Source of the DNA: Cinclus cinclus
Lineage: Eukaryota > Chordata > Aves > Passeriformes > Cinclidae
NCBI RefSeq assembly: GCF_963662255.1
Contig: NC_085073.1
Coordinates: forward strand, 1,116,001 to 1,180,000
Direction of reading: 5' to 3'
DNA: 64,000 bases
Below the pieces are notes generated by a model. It worked only from the letters and a program-made list of their open reading frames with translations, did no database searches and was not told where the DNA came from. Below, in pieces: positions 1 to 12,000 of the stretch. Every line of letters starts with the position of its first letter. Position 1 is the first letter of the stretch. The translations under genes were made by a program, and so were the position numbers.

Positions 1-1276
<1,276 letters not shown>

Positions 1277-1480
1277 GGCTACGACGCCCGGGCCCGATGG
1301 ACGCGGATGGAAACAAACCCGACGGGCCTCACCTACACCGCACGGATGGCGCCGCGCCGGAAGGAGCGAGCGCGCGCGGGATACCGGGAGGGGGCCATTT
1401 CCGGCGGCAGGCGGGGCCGAGGGCGCGCGAGGGAAAAGACGAGGGAGATGGCGGCCCCTAGCGGCACGGCCGGTGCGCTA
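1277..1480 (-). promoter_or_regulatory. RPL36: RPL36 5' leader and TOP-type promoter region
   Basis: Reading the minus strand, a pyrimidine tract CTCCTTCC begins at about 1366 and overlaps an ETS-like TTCCGG. This fits the 5'-TOP start typical of ribosomal protein genes. The leader may contain a very short intron (donor GTGAGG at 1327-1332, acceptor TAG just before CCATGG, about 54 nt), or it may be unspliced; no upstream ATG is seen either way. A GATGGCGGC YY1-like motif lies near 1447-1455. The exact start site is inferred. Confidence 0.55.
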
Positions 1481-1620
1481 TAGGGTCTGGGGGATCGCCC
1501 CGCGGTGTGTGGGTGTGGGGGGACAGCGGGGATGAGGCGGGAATCACTCCGCAGCGGGGGGTCCGGCAGAACTGCTGGTTCCCCTCAGCTGCGGCCGGGG
1601 TGCTCGGAGTGCCGGCCCCA

Positions 1621-3219
1621 CAGGAGCACACAGCCTCGCACTTACAGACTTTTTCTCCATAAATTATAACTTTGGTATCGCTTGACCTGGGTCTTACTAG
1701 GTTTGACAGACGAGCCTAAAGGAACAGATTAAACGATTTTGTTGGAATAAAAGGTACTTGATTTTCTTACCTCTGAAAAAGACCTGAGGTGAACATGTGC
1801 AACTTAACTGTTTTCTGCTTTCAAAGACAATTCTATTTAATTTTTTGGAATGGAAAATACTTACTTGAAATTGAAAATCTTGGATTTTGAAAAACAAATT
1901 ACAGAATTTTACATCCTGCTATAGAACTCATCTTTGCATGGCTGGCTCCTATCATCCCAAGGCAGTGGTCCCAGTTCACCCACTCAGAGCTGCTGCATGC
2001 CCTCATGGCACAGATTCCAGCAGTGAGGAAAGTTCGTGGCTTAGGCAGTGGGACAGGTTTGACTTCGATACCTTTCTCCACAGGAGGGTAGAGTATGAAC
2101 AGGAGTCCACAGGGTGAGGTGACTGTCCTACACAGGCAGAAGGAGCTGCCTTTCTTAAGTATTTACTGATGTTTCTGAAAGTCAGCAAAGAAAAATTGCA
2201 AATACCAATTTTGTTGTCAGTCTGCACCTCTAAAATCAACATGAGTTTGATATCATCTTTGCTACTGAGAACTATCGCATAGGACAGCTTGTAAAGGTCT
2301 CCCCATCCCAACAAGCTCTGTGTCCCTCACAGGAGGAGCTGCTGCAGCCCCGGGCTGGAGGAGGCATCACCTCTCCTGTCACCTTTCCTGCCACTGCCTG
2401 GAGCTGCCTTAGGGTGGCTGCTCACTTCCAAAGAAGGGCCTTTACCTGCTCTGGCTCTGTGACTTCATCAGGTACAAGTGGCCCTAAAATAAACGCTTGC
2501 CTGGAAAAGGAGGTGGCGCCTGCTGCTTCCCTCTGCCTGGTCTGTGTGCACCAACCCATTAGCAGTATCTGCATGGGGCTCTTCCCTCTCACACTGTGCC
2601 TGTTGCTACCTTCCCCTCAGGATATCTCTTCCATTCATGCAGAAACATATGATCTACAGTTCCCAAACTCCCCATAGTTTTCTCATCATTTGACTTTTCT
2701 ATGCTGCACTGGACACACCTCAAACCCTGCCTTTTCCCCAAGACAAGCATTCTTGCCTCCTATCATTGCCTGCACAAGTGCCTAATAGAAAATCCAGCTT
2801 TTCAGTTTCCAGAAGCTTTTGCCCCATTCCAACATTCCTATATTCCTTCCTCCACATTCCCAGCATTTGCAAATGTTTTGCATCTCAGCTGAATCCTTGG
2901 ATTCTGCATTACACCCCTTCACTCTTATTACTTTCCTAGAGGCATTACAAGTAAGGTGTTACCCATCAGGTGAGCCCAAGGACAGGGAAGCAGAAAAAAG
3001 ATAGGTAATGTAATCCTTGAGATTGGAGCTGAATCCAAAGCTGGAACAGACTGGCTTTGCTGAGATGAACATGGAGGGCTCAGTGGACCATAAACAGGCT
3101 GAACAACTGTAGTGTGTCTTGACTGCTGCAGGGATGTCCTGGGCTGCATGGACAGACACACCTGGCAGGGACCAGGAAGGGTCTTTACCTGACACTCATT
3201 AGATCACATCAGTGGTGCT
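1621..3219. other. Intergenic, no gene seen
   Basis: AT-richer sequence upstream of RPL36. Short open frames occur on both strands, but none resembles a known protein or has exon-like splice context. No obvious repeat family was recognised. Confidence 0.5.
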
Positions 3220-3480
3220 GTGTTCATCCCTTGCAATGTAAGGAAAATCTTTGATACACTGGAGTAAGCTCAGAGGAAAGCCATAAAGATGTCTGAGGCC
3301 TGGAGCATGAGCAGCAGTTGAAGGAACGAGACTTTTTCAGCCTGGAGGAGAAGGTAGAAGTGAGCTGAGGTAGATGTAAAACAGCTACCTGAATTTCTGG
3401 TTGATCAATAGAGAACAAATATAAAGAGATCCATCCCAATGTTGAGCAAGTACAACAGGAGGCCAGACTGACTGAGTAGA
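3220..3480 (+). mobile_element. Diverged CR1 LINE fragment
   Basis: The order of phrases matches the CR1 3' region: GAGGAAAGCCATAAAGATG, then a GGCCTGGAGCATGAGCAG-like stretch, then TTCAGCCTGGAGGAGAAGG. Strongly diverged and truncated at both ends. Identified from memory of the CR1 consensus, not by alignment. Confidence 0.6.
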
Positions 3481-3936
3481 AATTTCTGGATCACACTTAA
3501 ATACAAAAATTAAGAATGTGGGCATTGGAAGCAGCATCAAAATACCCAAGAGACATACACATGCATTGCATGGACATCAGGAAGAGAACTGGAAAAGTCA
3601 GAGTTCCTCTTGACCTCCTTTCCTGAAGACCAAGGAAAGAAGGAAAACTGCAGCACCTTATCCTCCCCAGTCTGCTCCAGGTTTATGAAGAACCTGCTGT
3701 GGGTTAGGATTTTTTTTTTTTTTTTTTTCTCTTCTTTTTCTCTCAGGGATTTTTCTCCCATCTGTTGCTTAGAGACGGTAACTAACTACTGGTACTTAAG
3801 AGACAAAAGAAGTGGCAAACGTAAGAAGGAAGGGTCCAGCTGCACTCTTGTAGCTGAGGGGTATTTCTTTTGGCTGAGATATCAGGCATTTTGGCTGGGT
3901 GGTGAGGGCCTGAGCTCAGCTCTTCTCTCTCTTTCT

Positions 3937-3940
<4 letters not shown>

Positions 3941-3977
<37 letters not shown>
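3941..3977. repeat. (CT)n microsatellite
   Basis: About 18 CT dinucleotides in a row inside LTR copy A. The paralogous position in copy C (about 28420) has only CTATCTCGCTCTCAGG, so the expansion is specific to this copy. Confidence 0.95.
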
Positions 3978-3979
<2 letters not shown>

Positions 3980-4264
3980 GATTGGAGGGAGCAGTCGAGC
4001 TCACCGCGGAGTCCAGCTCGTTACTGTTTTCTCCTACAGTAAGTGAGGCTTTTGCTCGTACGAGCAACCGTTGCATTGGGACCTTACTAACACCATACCT
4101 CACTGGAAAGGACCCTCACCATCTACTCGGGTGCCTCAGGGGAACCCCAGCATCCCTGAGCCAGGCCGGGACACCCCTGGGCTCCTTCTACAGCGGCAGA
4201 GTATCTGTAACATTTCCTTTACTACTCCAGGACTCTGCACATCCTTGCCTTCCCATCTTGCTAC

Positions 4265-4823
4265 TGTTATAAATGAGAAACAAAGTCTCGATTTTAGCAA
4301 AATTTAGATTGCTTCATTTGATATAGATGGAGCAAGCAGCGCTGGGGAACCTGAGGGGTCACCGCCCACTCCATGCTCCATCGAACCTTGGTTTGCAGCT
4401 CCTTTTTATAGTATGGTTTTCCTTGTAGTCTCTGGACAGTTTGTCAAGCAGCCATGTGGTCTTGGTAGATAAGGAACAGTAGACATGGGGGGTCTGGTCT
4501 TAACAGATAGGTTGGGATTGATTACACCAAGGCAGGAAATCTGGTATCGCAAAATCTTTCAGGCTGCAATTGATTATACAAAGGCAGGAAATCTGATTTT
4601 GCGAAATCTTTCAGGCCTTGGGAAACCCCCATTTTACAAACTGGTATCAAATACAATTTACTAAAAAACACAATATTCATAACAGGGGGATTTAAACCGA
4701 ATGATTTAATCATATATATTTTTCTCTATCTAATGTCCATGCTTCATTTCAGACCTAAGTATTCTGGTTTACACAAACTCCAATGCTTTTATGATTAACA
4801 CAAATCTTTCATCAATTATCACA
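4265..4823 (-). mobile_element. Nested solo ERV LTR, 559 bp
   Basis: On the minus strand it runs from TGTGATAATTG to TTTATAACA (TG...CA ends) with a TATA box TATAAAAAGG at 4401-4410. It is flanked by a 4-bp duplication CTAC (4261-4264 and 4824-4827). The homologous position in LTR copy C (about 28820-28840) reads CTTGCTACTCAGAGGTTC without the insert. This is an intact empty site that fixes both boundaries. A 4-bp duplication is usual for class I (gammaretrovirus-like) elements; that class assignment is inference. Confidence 0.88.
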
Positions 4824-5092
4824 CTACTCAGAGGTTCCTGCTGCCGCTTCTTTTGCTATCCTCTTCTGAGGGTACCAGGACCAGCTGCCCGCTGAGGGTT
4901 TGCAAAGGAAGCCGCTGTCTCTCTCTCACCTGCCATTGCCGTGTGGAGAGGTGGCTCAGCTCGCACCACAGCGCCCCCTGCAGCCGTGGGGGAATCATCG
5001 CACCTGCCCTGCCTGGCAGGGAGCCACCAGAGCCCCTGCTGGCTGGGATGGGAACTGCACCAACGGGGAAAGTGCCTGCAGCAGAGAGAAGG

Positions 5093-5813
5093 CTGGGACT
5101 GACTGGGTCTGTGGTTCTGGCTGGGACTGACTGGGTCTGTGGTTCTGGCTGGGACTGACTGGGTCTGTGGTGCTGGCTGGGACTGACTGGGTCTGTGGTG
5201 CTGGCTGGGACTGACTGGGTCTGTGGTTCTGGCTGGGACTGGCTGGGTCTGTGGCTCTGGCTGGGACTGACTGGGTCTGTGGTGCTGGGACTGACTGGGT
5301 CTGTGGCTCTGGCTGTCACTGGGTCTGTGGCTCTGGCTGGGACTGACTGGGTCTGTGGTGCTGGGACTGACTGGGTCTGTGGCTCTGGCTGTCACTGGGT
5401 CTGTGGCTCTGGCTGGGACTGACTGGGTCTGTGGCTCTGGCTGGGACTGACTGGGTCTGTGGTTCTGGCTGGGACTGGCTGGGTCTGTGGCTCTGGCTGT
5501 CACTGGGTCTGTGGCTCTGGCTGGGACTGACTGGGTCTGTGGTTCTGGCTGGGACTGACTGGGTCTGTGGCTCTGGCTGTCACTGGGTCTGTGGCTCTGG
5601 CTGGGACTGACTGGGTCTGTGGCTCTGGCTGTCACTGGGTCTGTGGTTCTGGCTGGGACTGGCTGGGTCTGTGGCTCTGGCTGGGACTGACTGGGTCTGT
5701 GGCTCTGGCTGGGACTGACTGGGTCTGTGGTTCTGGCTGGGACTGGCTGGGTCTGTGGCTCTGGCTGGGACTGACTGGGTCTGTGGTTCTGGCTGTCACT
5801 GGGTCTGTGGTTC
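5093..5813. repeat. 24/28-bp minisatellite (VNTR A) inside LTR copy A
   Basis: About 27 tandem units. The main unit is 28 bp (GGGACTGACTGGGTCTGTGG plus TTCTGGCT); shorter 24-bp units lack the second GACTG or the final CTGG. Units differ at a few fixed positions (TTCTGG/CTCTGG, GACTGAC/GACTGGC). Long stop-free frames on both strands come from the repeat and are not genes. Confidence 0.95.
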
Positions 5814-6020
5814 TGTTTGTTGTTGCTGCTGCTGTTGTTTTTTGTATGTCTTATTATACACATATGTATGCAGGTAATGAACTGTTATTCCTTTTCCCAT
5901 ATCTTTGTCTGAAAGCCCTGTAAGTTCAAAATTAAAATAATTTGAAGGGAAAGGGATCACATTTTCCATTCCAAGGGAGGTTCCCACCTGCCTTGGCAGA
6001 CACCTGTCTCTCAGACCACA

Positions 6021-6775
6021 TGCTTTCTCTGTCTCAAGACAGATTGTGCTAGGGAAGACCAGGGCCTCCCCTTGAAATGGAGCTAATAAATCCCTCCTTC
6101 TGAATTAGTATAATTTTGAAATTAAGGGGCTCTCAGGCAAAGATATGGGGATAGGAATAACAGTTCTTTACTAGTATATCTAACAAGACAAACAAAACAA
6201 CAAGAACTGAAATTAACAACAAACAGAACAGTAACCCAGTTCCAGTCCTTCTCGGCCACAGGCAGCCTTCCCTGAATTGTACCTACAGTCACCACTGGCA
6301 GTGAGCACTGACAGGCTCCCAGTGGACAGGGCAGATGCGATGATCCAGCGCAGCTTGAAGGGTAGCTGGGGGTGATGGTCGTGGTATCTGAGATGGGAAG
6401 AGATGGAGGAGAAGCAGGATGCTCAGAAAACAGCAAGCTGAAGCAGGAGGACATCCAAGCAGGGGTGCTGGGTCCAGCAACAGAAGAGGCAGCTCCCTCC
6501 CGGTGTTGGGATGGTGGGGGGTGTAGCAATGACCTTTCTCCTCCACAGCCAAAAGCAAGAGAGTGAGCAACTGCCTTCCACCCTCCTTTACCTGCTTCCA
6601 ATCTCGCAGTGTTGCTCCCCCCCCAGCCCTCCAAGAGAGAAATTCCAAAAAAATCAGGCAGGCTCTCACTCCCCCATCTCAATGTCTCAAGGACCTAGCC
6701 ATCAGTGCTCCTTAGCATGTCAATAGGAAAAAAATTCCACAGGCAAAGAGGAAAGGAAAAAAACAACCCCCAACA
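6021..6775 (-). mobile_element. ERV LTR (copy D), same family as A, tail-to-tail with it
   Basis: On the minus strand it starts TGTTGGGGGTTG (right end, 6775). It aligns through to the CTCTCAGGCAAAGATATGGGG and CTTTACTAGTATA stretches, in the same order as the LTR at 30904-31602. It has no VNTR: the equivalent place reads CCCAGTTCCAGTCC near 6236-6250. The terminal 60-80 bp at the left are diverged, so the left boundary is approximate. Confidence 0.65.
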
Positions 6776-8076
6776 CAGATGAAGTTTATTTTTGTCCTCT
6801 TTTCCAACTAAGGAATCAGCACAACCTATGGCCTGCCTGACAGAGGCACAGGATGCACAGCTGAATGGTGGTGCCTGGGACCCCACTGTCTTCTGAACCT
6901 AAAGCTCATCCTGCTCACTGCAGAGGTATGGTTTCTTAAAACAGGCAAACACATCAGATACAAACTGATTTCCACCTGTCCATTTAAGTGCATTCATCTT
7001 TCAGCCAGCCCCCTTCTTGACACCATGGCTAAAAAGCCACACACACCTTCCAAGATCCACCACCTGCAGCTATGGAAAGGCAGAGCTCCCCTTCCCTCCT
7101 GCTAGGGGAGCCAGAATTCCCAGAGGGTCACTGCGAAGCCTGTACCCACCAACAAATTGTTGTATAACATTGAATGAAAGATGCTCTCACAGGATATGCT
7201 CCCATAACTGGCACAGTGGGGGAAGGCCTTTACCCATCAATTCCAAGTATTAACTGAATCATCTCCCCAGAAGGGAGGAGAACAGGCAAGACAATAGCCT
7301 GATACTGCTCAGCAGTGCTCTGCCTTCCTGTCTTACCCTTTCTTGGCCAAGGCCTTACAAGATGCAGGTATTTGCATTTGCCAACATCTAGACCTAGTTG
7401 TCTGCTAGATATCTTCCAGGAGGCAGCATGGGTCACCCTGTAAGCCAGCAGCCCCAAGGAGGCTGGTAAAGGCTGGTCATAGGGAAGGCAGGCAGGAGAC
7501 AGGCTCAGCCTCATGCCTAAATCCAGGCTACCTTAAATTCACAGGCTACTGTCTTATGTTAATTAACAAAATATGCATCGCAACCAATGTGAATGAATTT
7601 CAGCACCATTCCCATAGGTAGCCAGAAGCTTTCCCTTTGAGCTGAAAGGATTTTGCTCTCAATGTCTGGTTGCTTCTTGTCTTTCAAAGACTTCTGGAAG
7701 TGCCCCTTCCCCAGTGCATCCTGGCTGTCCCACTTCGGGCCTCTGGACCTCAAACAGCTGAAAGCCCCACTCACTTCTGCAAGGCTCAGGGCTGTGTGGT
7801 TCTGCCCTGTGCTTCACATGTCTATGCACTTGGTGTTTCCCCAAGTGGTGAAGCCTCTCTGTCATCCAGGAAATAATTACTTACAACAGCATCCAGCAAA
7901 AATTTCTGCACAGGGTTCATCATACACAGTATTTCTGCAACTGTGGCCCTCTCAATCAGAGATGGAATTACTCCCATGCACAACAGAACACAGCTCTGAA
8001 AAGAGGATGTGGGGACAAGAGAAATGATAACATCTCTCTTTATCAGCTAAGAAGTGGCTGTGAGACACAAAACCTG

Positions 8077-8112
<36 letters not shown>

Positions 8113-8345
8113 GAAAGGCCTCTCTTGTGGGCACGCAGTGCTGTGTTGACCCTGCTTGGGCACTTGATGGTAGTTGCCACCAATGCTCCACTGTACTCTT
8201 TCATTGTCCTGTTTTGGGCAGGAGAGAGCTGGACAAAGGTATATTCAGACTTTGTTGGTAAGATGACAGAGGTGGAGGAGTCCCTGGTGTGTAATAGAAC
8301 CAGTGAGCAATATCAGAGCCAAACCAAGTCTTCTTTGCTTAAACT
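6776..8345. other. Intergenic, no gene seen
   Basis: Unique-looking sequence without recognisable coding exons on either strand. The only clear structure is the GAT microsatellite at 8078-8112. Confidence 0.5.
8078..8112. repeat. (GAT)n microsatellite
   Basis: About 11-12 GAT trinucleotides. It produces poly-Met and poly-Ile artefact frames on the two strands. Confidence 0.95.
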
Positions 8346-8351
8346 TCTTGG

Positions 8352-9078
8352 TGTGACAGCTACAGATGGTCTGTAAGCTGCACAGATAAAAATGGCCATA
8401 ACAGACCTCAACTCGACCAACCAAGTTCATTAGAGAATAGAAGTAAACAAGTCCCTGGGTAAGATAATGATAGGATGGATTCGAACTCAAACAGGGGGCC
8501 CAGAGTGTTGCGAGGAGCGACTGGAGTCAAACATGTAACACTCATAGAGTTATGGTGAATGCTCAACTTTATTATACAAGCTGTTGTCTTTTATAAAGTT
8601 CTGACATACCTGCATGTGCTCACGTGCCACTACTTTATTGGCTACAAACAACTGTTCACACGCTACGACTACCCTACTGATTGGTTACAGCATTTTATAT
8701 TTTTGTTCTACTTTCTTGCTCTTGTGATTAGCACATCCTGGCTTGCTTTCTCACTCTTGCCACCTGTTTATCTCTTATTCTGAGTCCAAGGCCATCGTGT
8801 CCTTGCTAGTACTAAAATAGCCCGATTTATCCCAACACTGCAAAGCGAGCTCTCTGCGGCCTCACTGGTCCAGAAACTCCTCCATACCAAGCCAATCCCA
8901 TTCAATCATGAATGCAGATATCTGACTGGGCAGTGAGCTGGGTGGACCTCAACCAATCAGGTGTGTAAGCGTGGGAAATTTGAATCCCCTATAAAAGGGG
9001 GCATCCATTAATAAACTTTGGCTGTTATTACACAAACTCGGTGTTTTCAGTTGTGTACCTGTCTCCAAAATTGTGACA
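8352..9078 (+). mobile_element. ERVK/alpharetrovirus-like LTR, interrupted
   Basis: The right part has a CCAAT box (8953-8957), a TATA box (TATAAAAG, 8990-8997), AATAAA only about 13 bp later (9010-9015) and a TGTGACA end. This compact TATA-to-polyA spacing is typical of alpharetro/ERVK LTRs. The left edge TGTGACAGC at 8352 is proposed because TCTTGG (8346-8351) and CCTTGG (9079-9084) would be a 6-bp duplication with one mismatch. The middle is occupied by the inverted LTR at 8506-8837. The right half is firm; the left boundary is tentative. Confidence 0.5.
8506..8837 (-). mobile_element. ERVK/alpharetrovirus-like LTR, 332 bp, inverted
   Basis: On the minus strand it begins TGTTGGGATAAATC and ends CTCCTCGCAACA, giving TGTTG/CAACA inverted ends. 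It carries a CCAAT motif, a TTTATAAAA TATA box (about 8589-8597) and AATAAA (8568-8573) about 20 bp downstream, followed by GCATTCACCA as in avian alpharetroviral R regions. No target duplication is visible. Just beyond its 3' end the minus strand reads TGGGCCCCCTGTTTGAGT (8485-8502), which could be a primer-binding site; the matching tRNA is not identified. Confidence 0.7.
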
Positions 9079-9084
9079 CCTTGG

Positions 9085-12000
9085 TAGGGAAGTAAAGGTC
9101 ACCACAAAGTATTCACTGCTACCTCTTTTAATAAAAACAGCCCTCTCCCACTGGAATGATCCTGCTGCCTTTGGATGCTGTCTTTGTCCCACATGGTGAT
9201 TACTGCAGCACAGAGGCCTGCTGCAGTGATCTCAGCTCAGCCAGGCCAGCCACTGGTTGCCTTGTGTTCCTCACTGGCGCTCTCTGAGTTTTTAAGCCCT
9301 GATGTGAGGCAGTCAGAAACTTGAACACTGTCTTTGGTATGGTTTAGCAGTTAGGTTCAAGCAAATTTTTAAACAAAACAATGTGCTTCACATCATATCA
9401 CAGGACAGTTTTCACAGTGGTCCTTGGGTCTTCCAGGTAAAAGAGTTTGGACCTGACTTTAAAGAAAATGCTGCTGTTAGTAAGTAAACTGCAGTCCAGA
9501 CAGTCTCCCCTAGAAGTATTTGATAATTTGCAAGACTTCACAGCCAGATCAGAAACCAACAGCCTCTATCACCTAAAACAGAAGAAACAGCAGGCTAAAT
9601 CCTTCTCCTATATCACCCCACATGCAAGGGCACCAGCAGCTCTGTTCAAGCCACTGTCTCCCTTCTGGAGCAGCACATGTGCATGGACACACAGAGGAGC
9701 CATGCACCTGCCCTCCTGTGAGGAGGGGAAAGGCAGCTGCCCCTGCAGTAGCTCCCTGGTCACCACATATAACAACCATGAACAGGGAAGCCTGCCTGTA
9801 TTTCTGATGTTCCGTTTCTTTTACAGCACATACACACTGCTAAAGTTGTTATCCATGTTGGCACAGACAGCAACTGTTCCCAAATCCAGCTGCTCTATTT
9901 AAAACTGGAAAACAACCCTTGCCTGTGCCTTGGAACCTCGGCTTAATTATGGTTTCTGACCACCTGGCCAGTCCAACTGCTTGTTCTGCCTGAACAGAGG
10001 ACACATCTGCAGCTGCCAGTTTGGACAAGTTGGTCCTGTCTTCTGAAGGAAAGGATTTAACCCTTCTGGGGCTGCACTGGCCCTTACAACACTGATATTA
10101 CAGCCTGAGCTAACAGCCTCACCTCTGCTGCCATGCAATGGAATTCCATAATTTTGCATCCACTTCTGCAATTATAGATGGCTTACCTTTAGTCTTCCAA
10201 GTTGCTCATCACTTCCAAGTGAAAAGTATATCCTTGGATAAACAACATTTTTCATGTCATTGAGAAGCCAATGTCCTGCCTTCTCTGAGGGATCCACACA
10301 AAAGGAGTTCCCCCCTACAGCCACTTCACAGGGAATTCTACGCTGTTCACTGGGCCACTGCATGGAGTGGCAAGAAGGACATTCCCTCCTTGTTGGTCTT
10401 GCTGAGGATGGAAAGGTATCAGCCTTATCAGATGGGAAAGGCCATTTACAGACCCACAGATTTCCCTTGGAAGTAGTCACTTTGAACAAATGCAAGTTCC
10501 ATGTGTATTCTTGCTGGCTTTTATAAGGTGGCCAATGCTTTGCAATGGCTGGATGCCATGGAGCTAGGAATGGCTTCTGGTGATGGCGTCATGCCTCAGT
10601 CCCTTGGTGGGCCAGCTGAAAGTCACTGCTGTCAAGGGGGAGCAGGATGGATGGTGTGGGTGGAGAAGCCAGGGGACATTGCCCCTTTGGGCAGTGCCAG
10701 GAGGCTGGATGGACTCTTCCCACTTGTCACTCTGTACTAGTGGGGTCCTGAGCTGTCCAGACATAAAGAGCTTCCAGAGAGAGGCAGGAGCACAAACCGG
10801 CATCTCAATGGAGCTGTGAGGACCTCAGATTTCAGATGTTTGAAGCTGGCTCTCATTTCTAGCTTGGTGTGTTCTTGGCCTCCCATACTGCTCCATTACC
10901 CAGTACGTTGGTTTGGTTTTTGGTGGGGAAGGTGGGGGGGCACATGGGTAGCTTCCATGAGAAGTTGCTAGAAGCTTCCACCATGTCTGACATAGCCAGT
11001 CTCTGATGGCTCTGAAGATGGACATGCTGCTGGCCCAGTTAGGGATGTTGGAAATGCCTCTGTGACAACATGTTCAAGAAGAAAATCAAAGTAGCACACA
11101 CAGAGTTTTTTTGCAGGGATAGTCAAGCACTGTCAAAGGAGCCATTCCCGCTGTGATGTTTAGTGATGCACCCCTGTAGCTGCAGCCATCTTGGTGTGGC
11201 CTGCAGTGAGCCTTGCCCATCTGGCCACGCCTAGCCAACCGTGCTGCAGGCAAAAAGGGCAGGAGCAGCAGCAGCAGCTTCCCCTTCCCAGTATGAATGG
11301 GAGGAGAGGCATTCAGAGGCATTCAGTGCTATGGCAGCAGGGCCACACGGCCAGCATCAAAAGTGTGATGAGCAATTCCCTGACGTGGAACCTAGACGAG
11401 ATCAACTTCTTGGCACTGTGGGATCCTGCAGGAATCTTTGAATTAGTGGAACTTGTTGACAATGGTACCTACAAGCAGCAGTTTTTCTTCTAGTTAGAGA
11501 AGAGGAGGAAGTGAAGACTCATGAGGGAAAACAACACGGCAGCGCCAAGGTCAGTGGTAAAGAAAGAGGAGGAGGAGGTGCTTCAAGTGACATAGCCAAG
11601 ATTCCTCTATAAGCCGTAGTGAGTCCTATGGTCAAACAAACTGTCCCTTGTAATGCATGAAGTCCACGGGGGATGAAGAGATCCATTCGCAGCCTGTGGG
11701 AAAAGTGCTCACACCAGAGTGGGTGGATGTCAGAAAAACCTGTGATCTAGTGGGAGACCTGAACAGAGAGAGAGGGTCCCTGATTCCAGAGATAGAGAGA
11801 GAGGGCCATTGCTTCCAAACTAGAGCAGCCTATCCTTAAAAGACTGCACTCTGTAGATGAGTGACTTGTGCCACAACAGTTTTGGGATGACTGTTTGCCC
11901 GTGGGAGGGACCTCATGGCATAGCAGAGCAAAGACTTCTCTCCCTGAAGGAACAGAAAAGGACCTTGAGTGATGAACTGACCAAAACCCCCATGTCATGT

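Larger units (their letters stand above)
3698..6020 (+). mobile_element. Large ERV LTR (copy A) with internal VNTR and nested LTR
   Basis: Begins TGTGGGTTAGG and ends CTCAGACCACA. It is homologous along its length to the LTRs at 17156-19056 (inverted) and 28173-29709 (direct). The 3' end (GACACCTGTCTCTCAGACCACA-like) matches the tail of the clean 699-bp family member at 30904-31602. Orientation (3' end on the right) is inferred from that shared tail. It contains a CT microsatellite, a second unrelated LTR at 4265-4823 and a long VNTR at 5093-5813. No matching target-site duplication was found; the right edge abuts another LTR of the same family. Confidence 0.7.

Noticed and set aside
4856..5863. 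335-codon minus-strand open frame, a candidate repetitive protein gene
   Set aside because: It is the 24/28-bp VNTR read through; similar frames exist on the other strand and in the two other arrays, it has no domain, and it lies wholly inside an LTR.
8076..8261. Poly-Met frame
   Set aside because: Product of the (GAT)n microsatellite.
8485..8502. Possible tRNA 3' end (TTCGAA loop followed by CCA-like end)
   Set aside because: Best read as a primer-binding-site-like sequence next to an LTR; there is no tRNA body.
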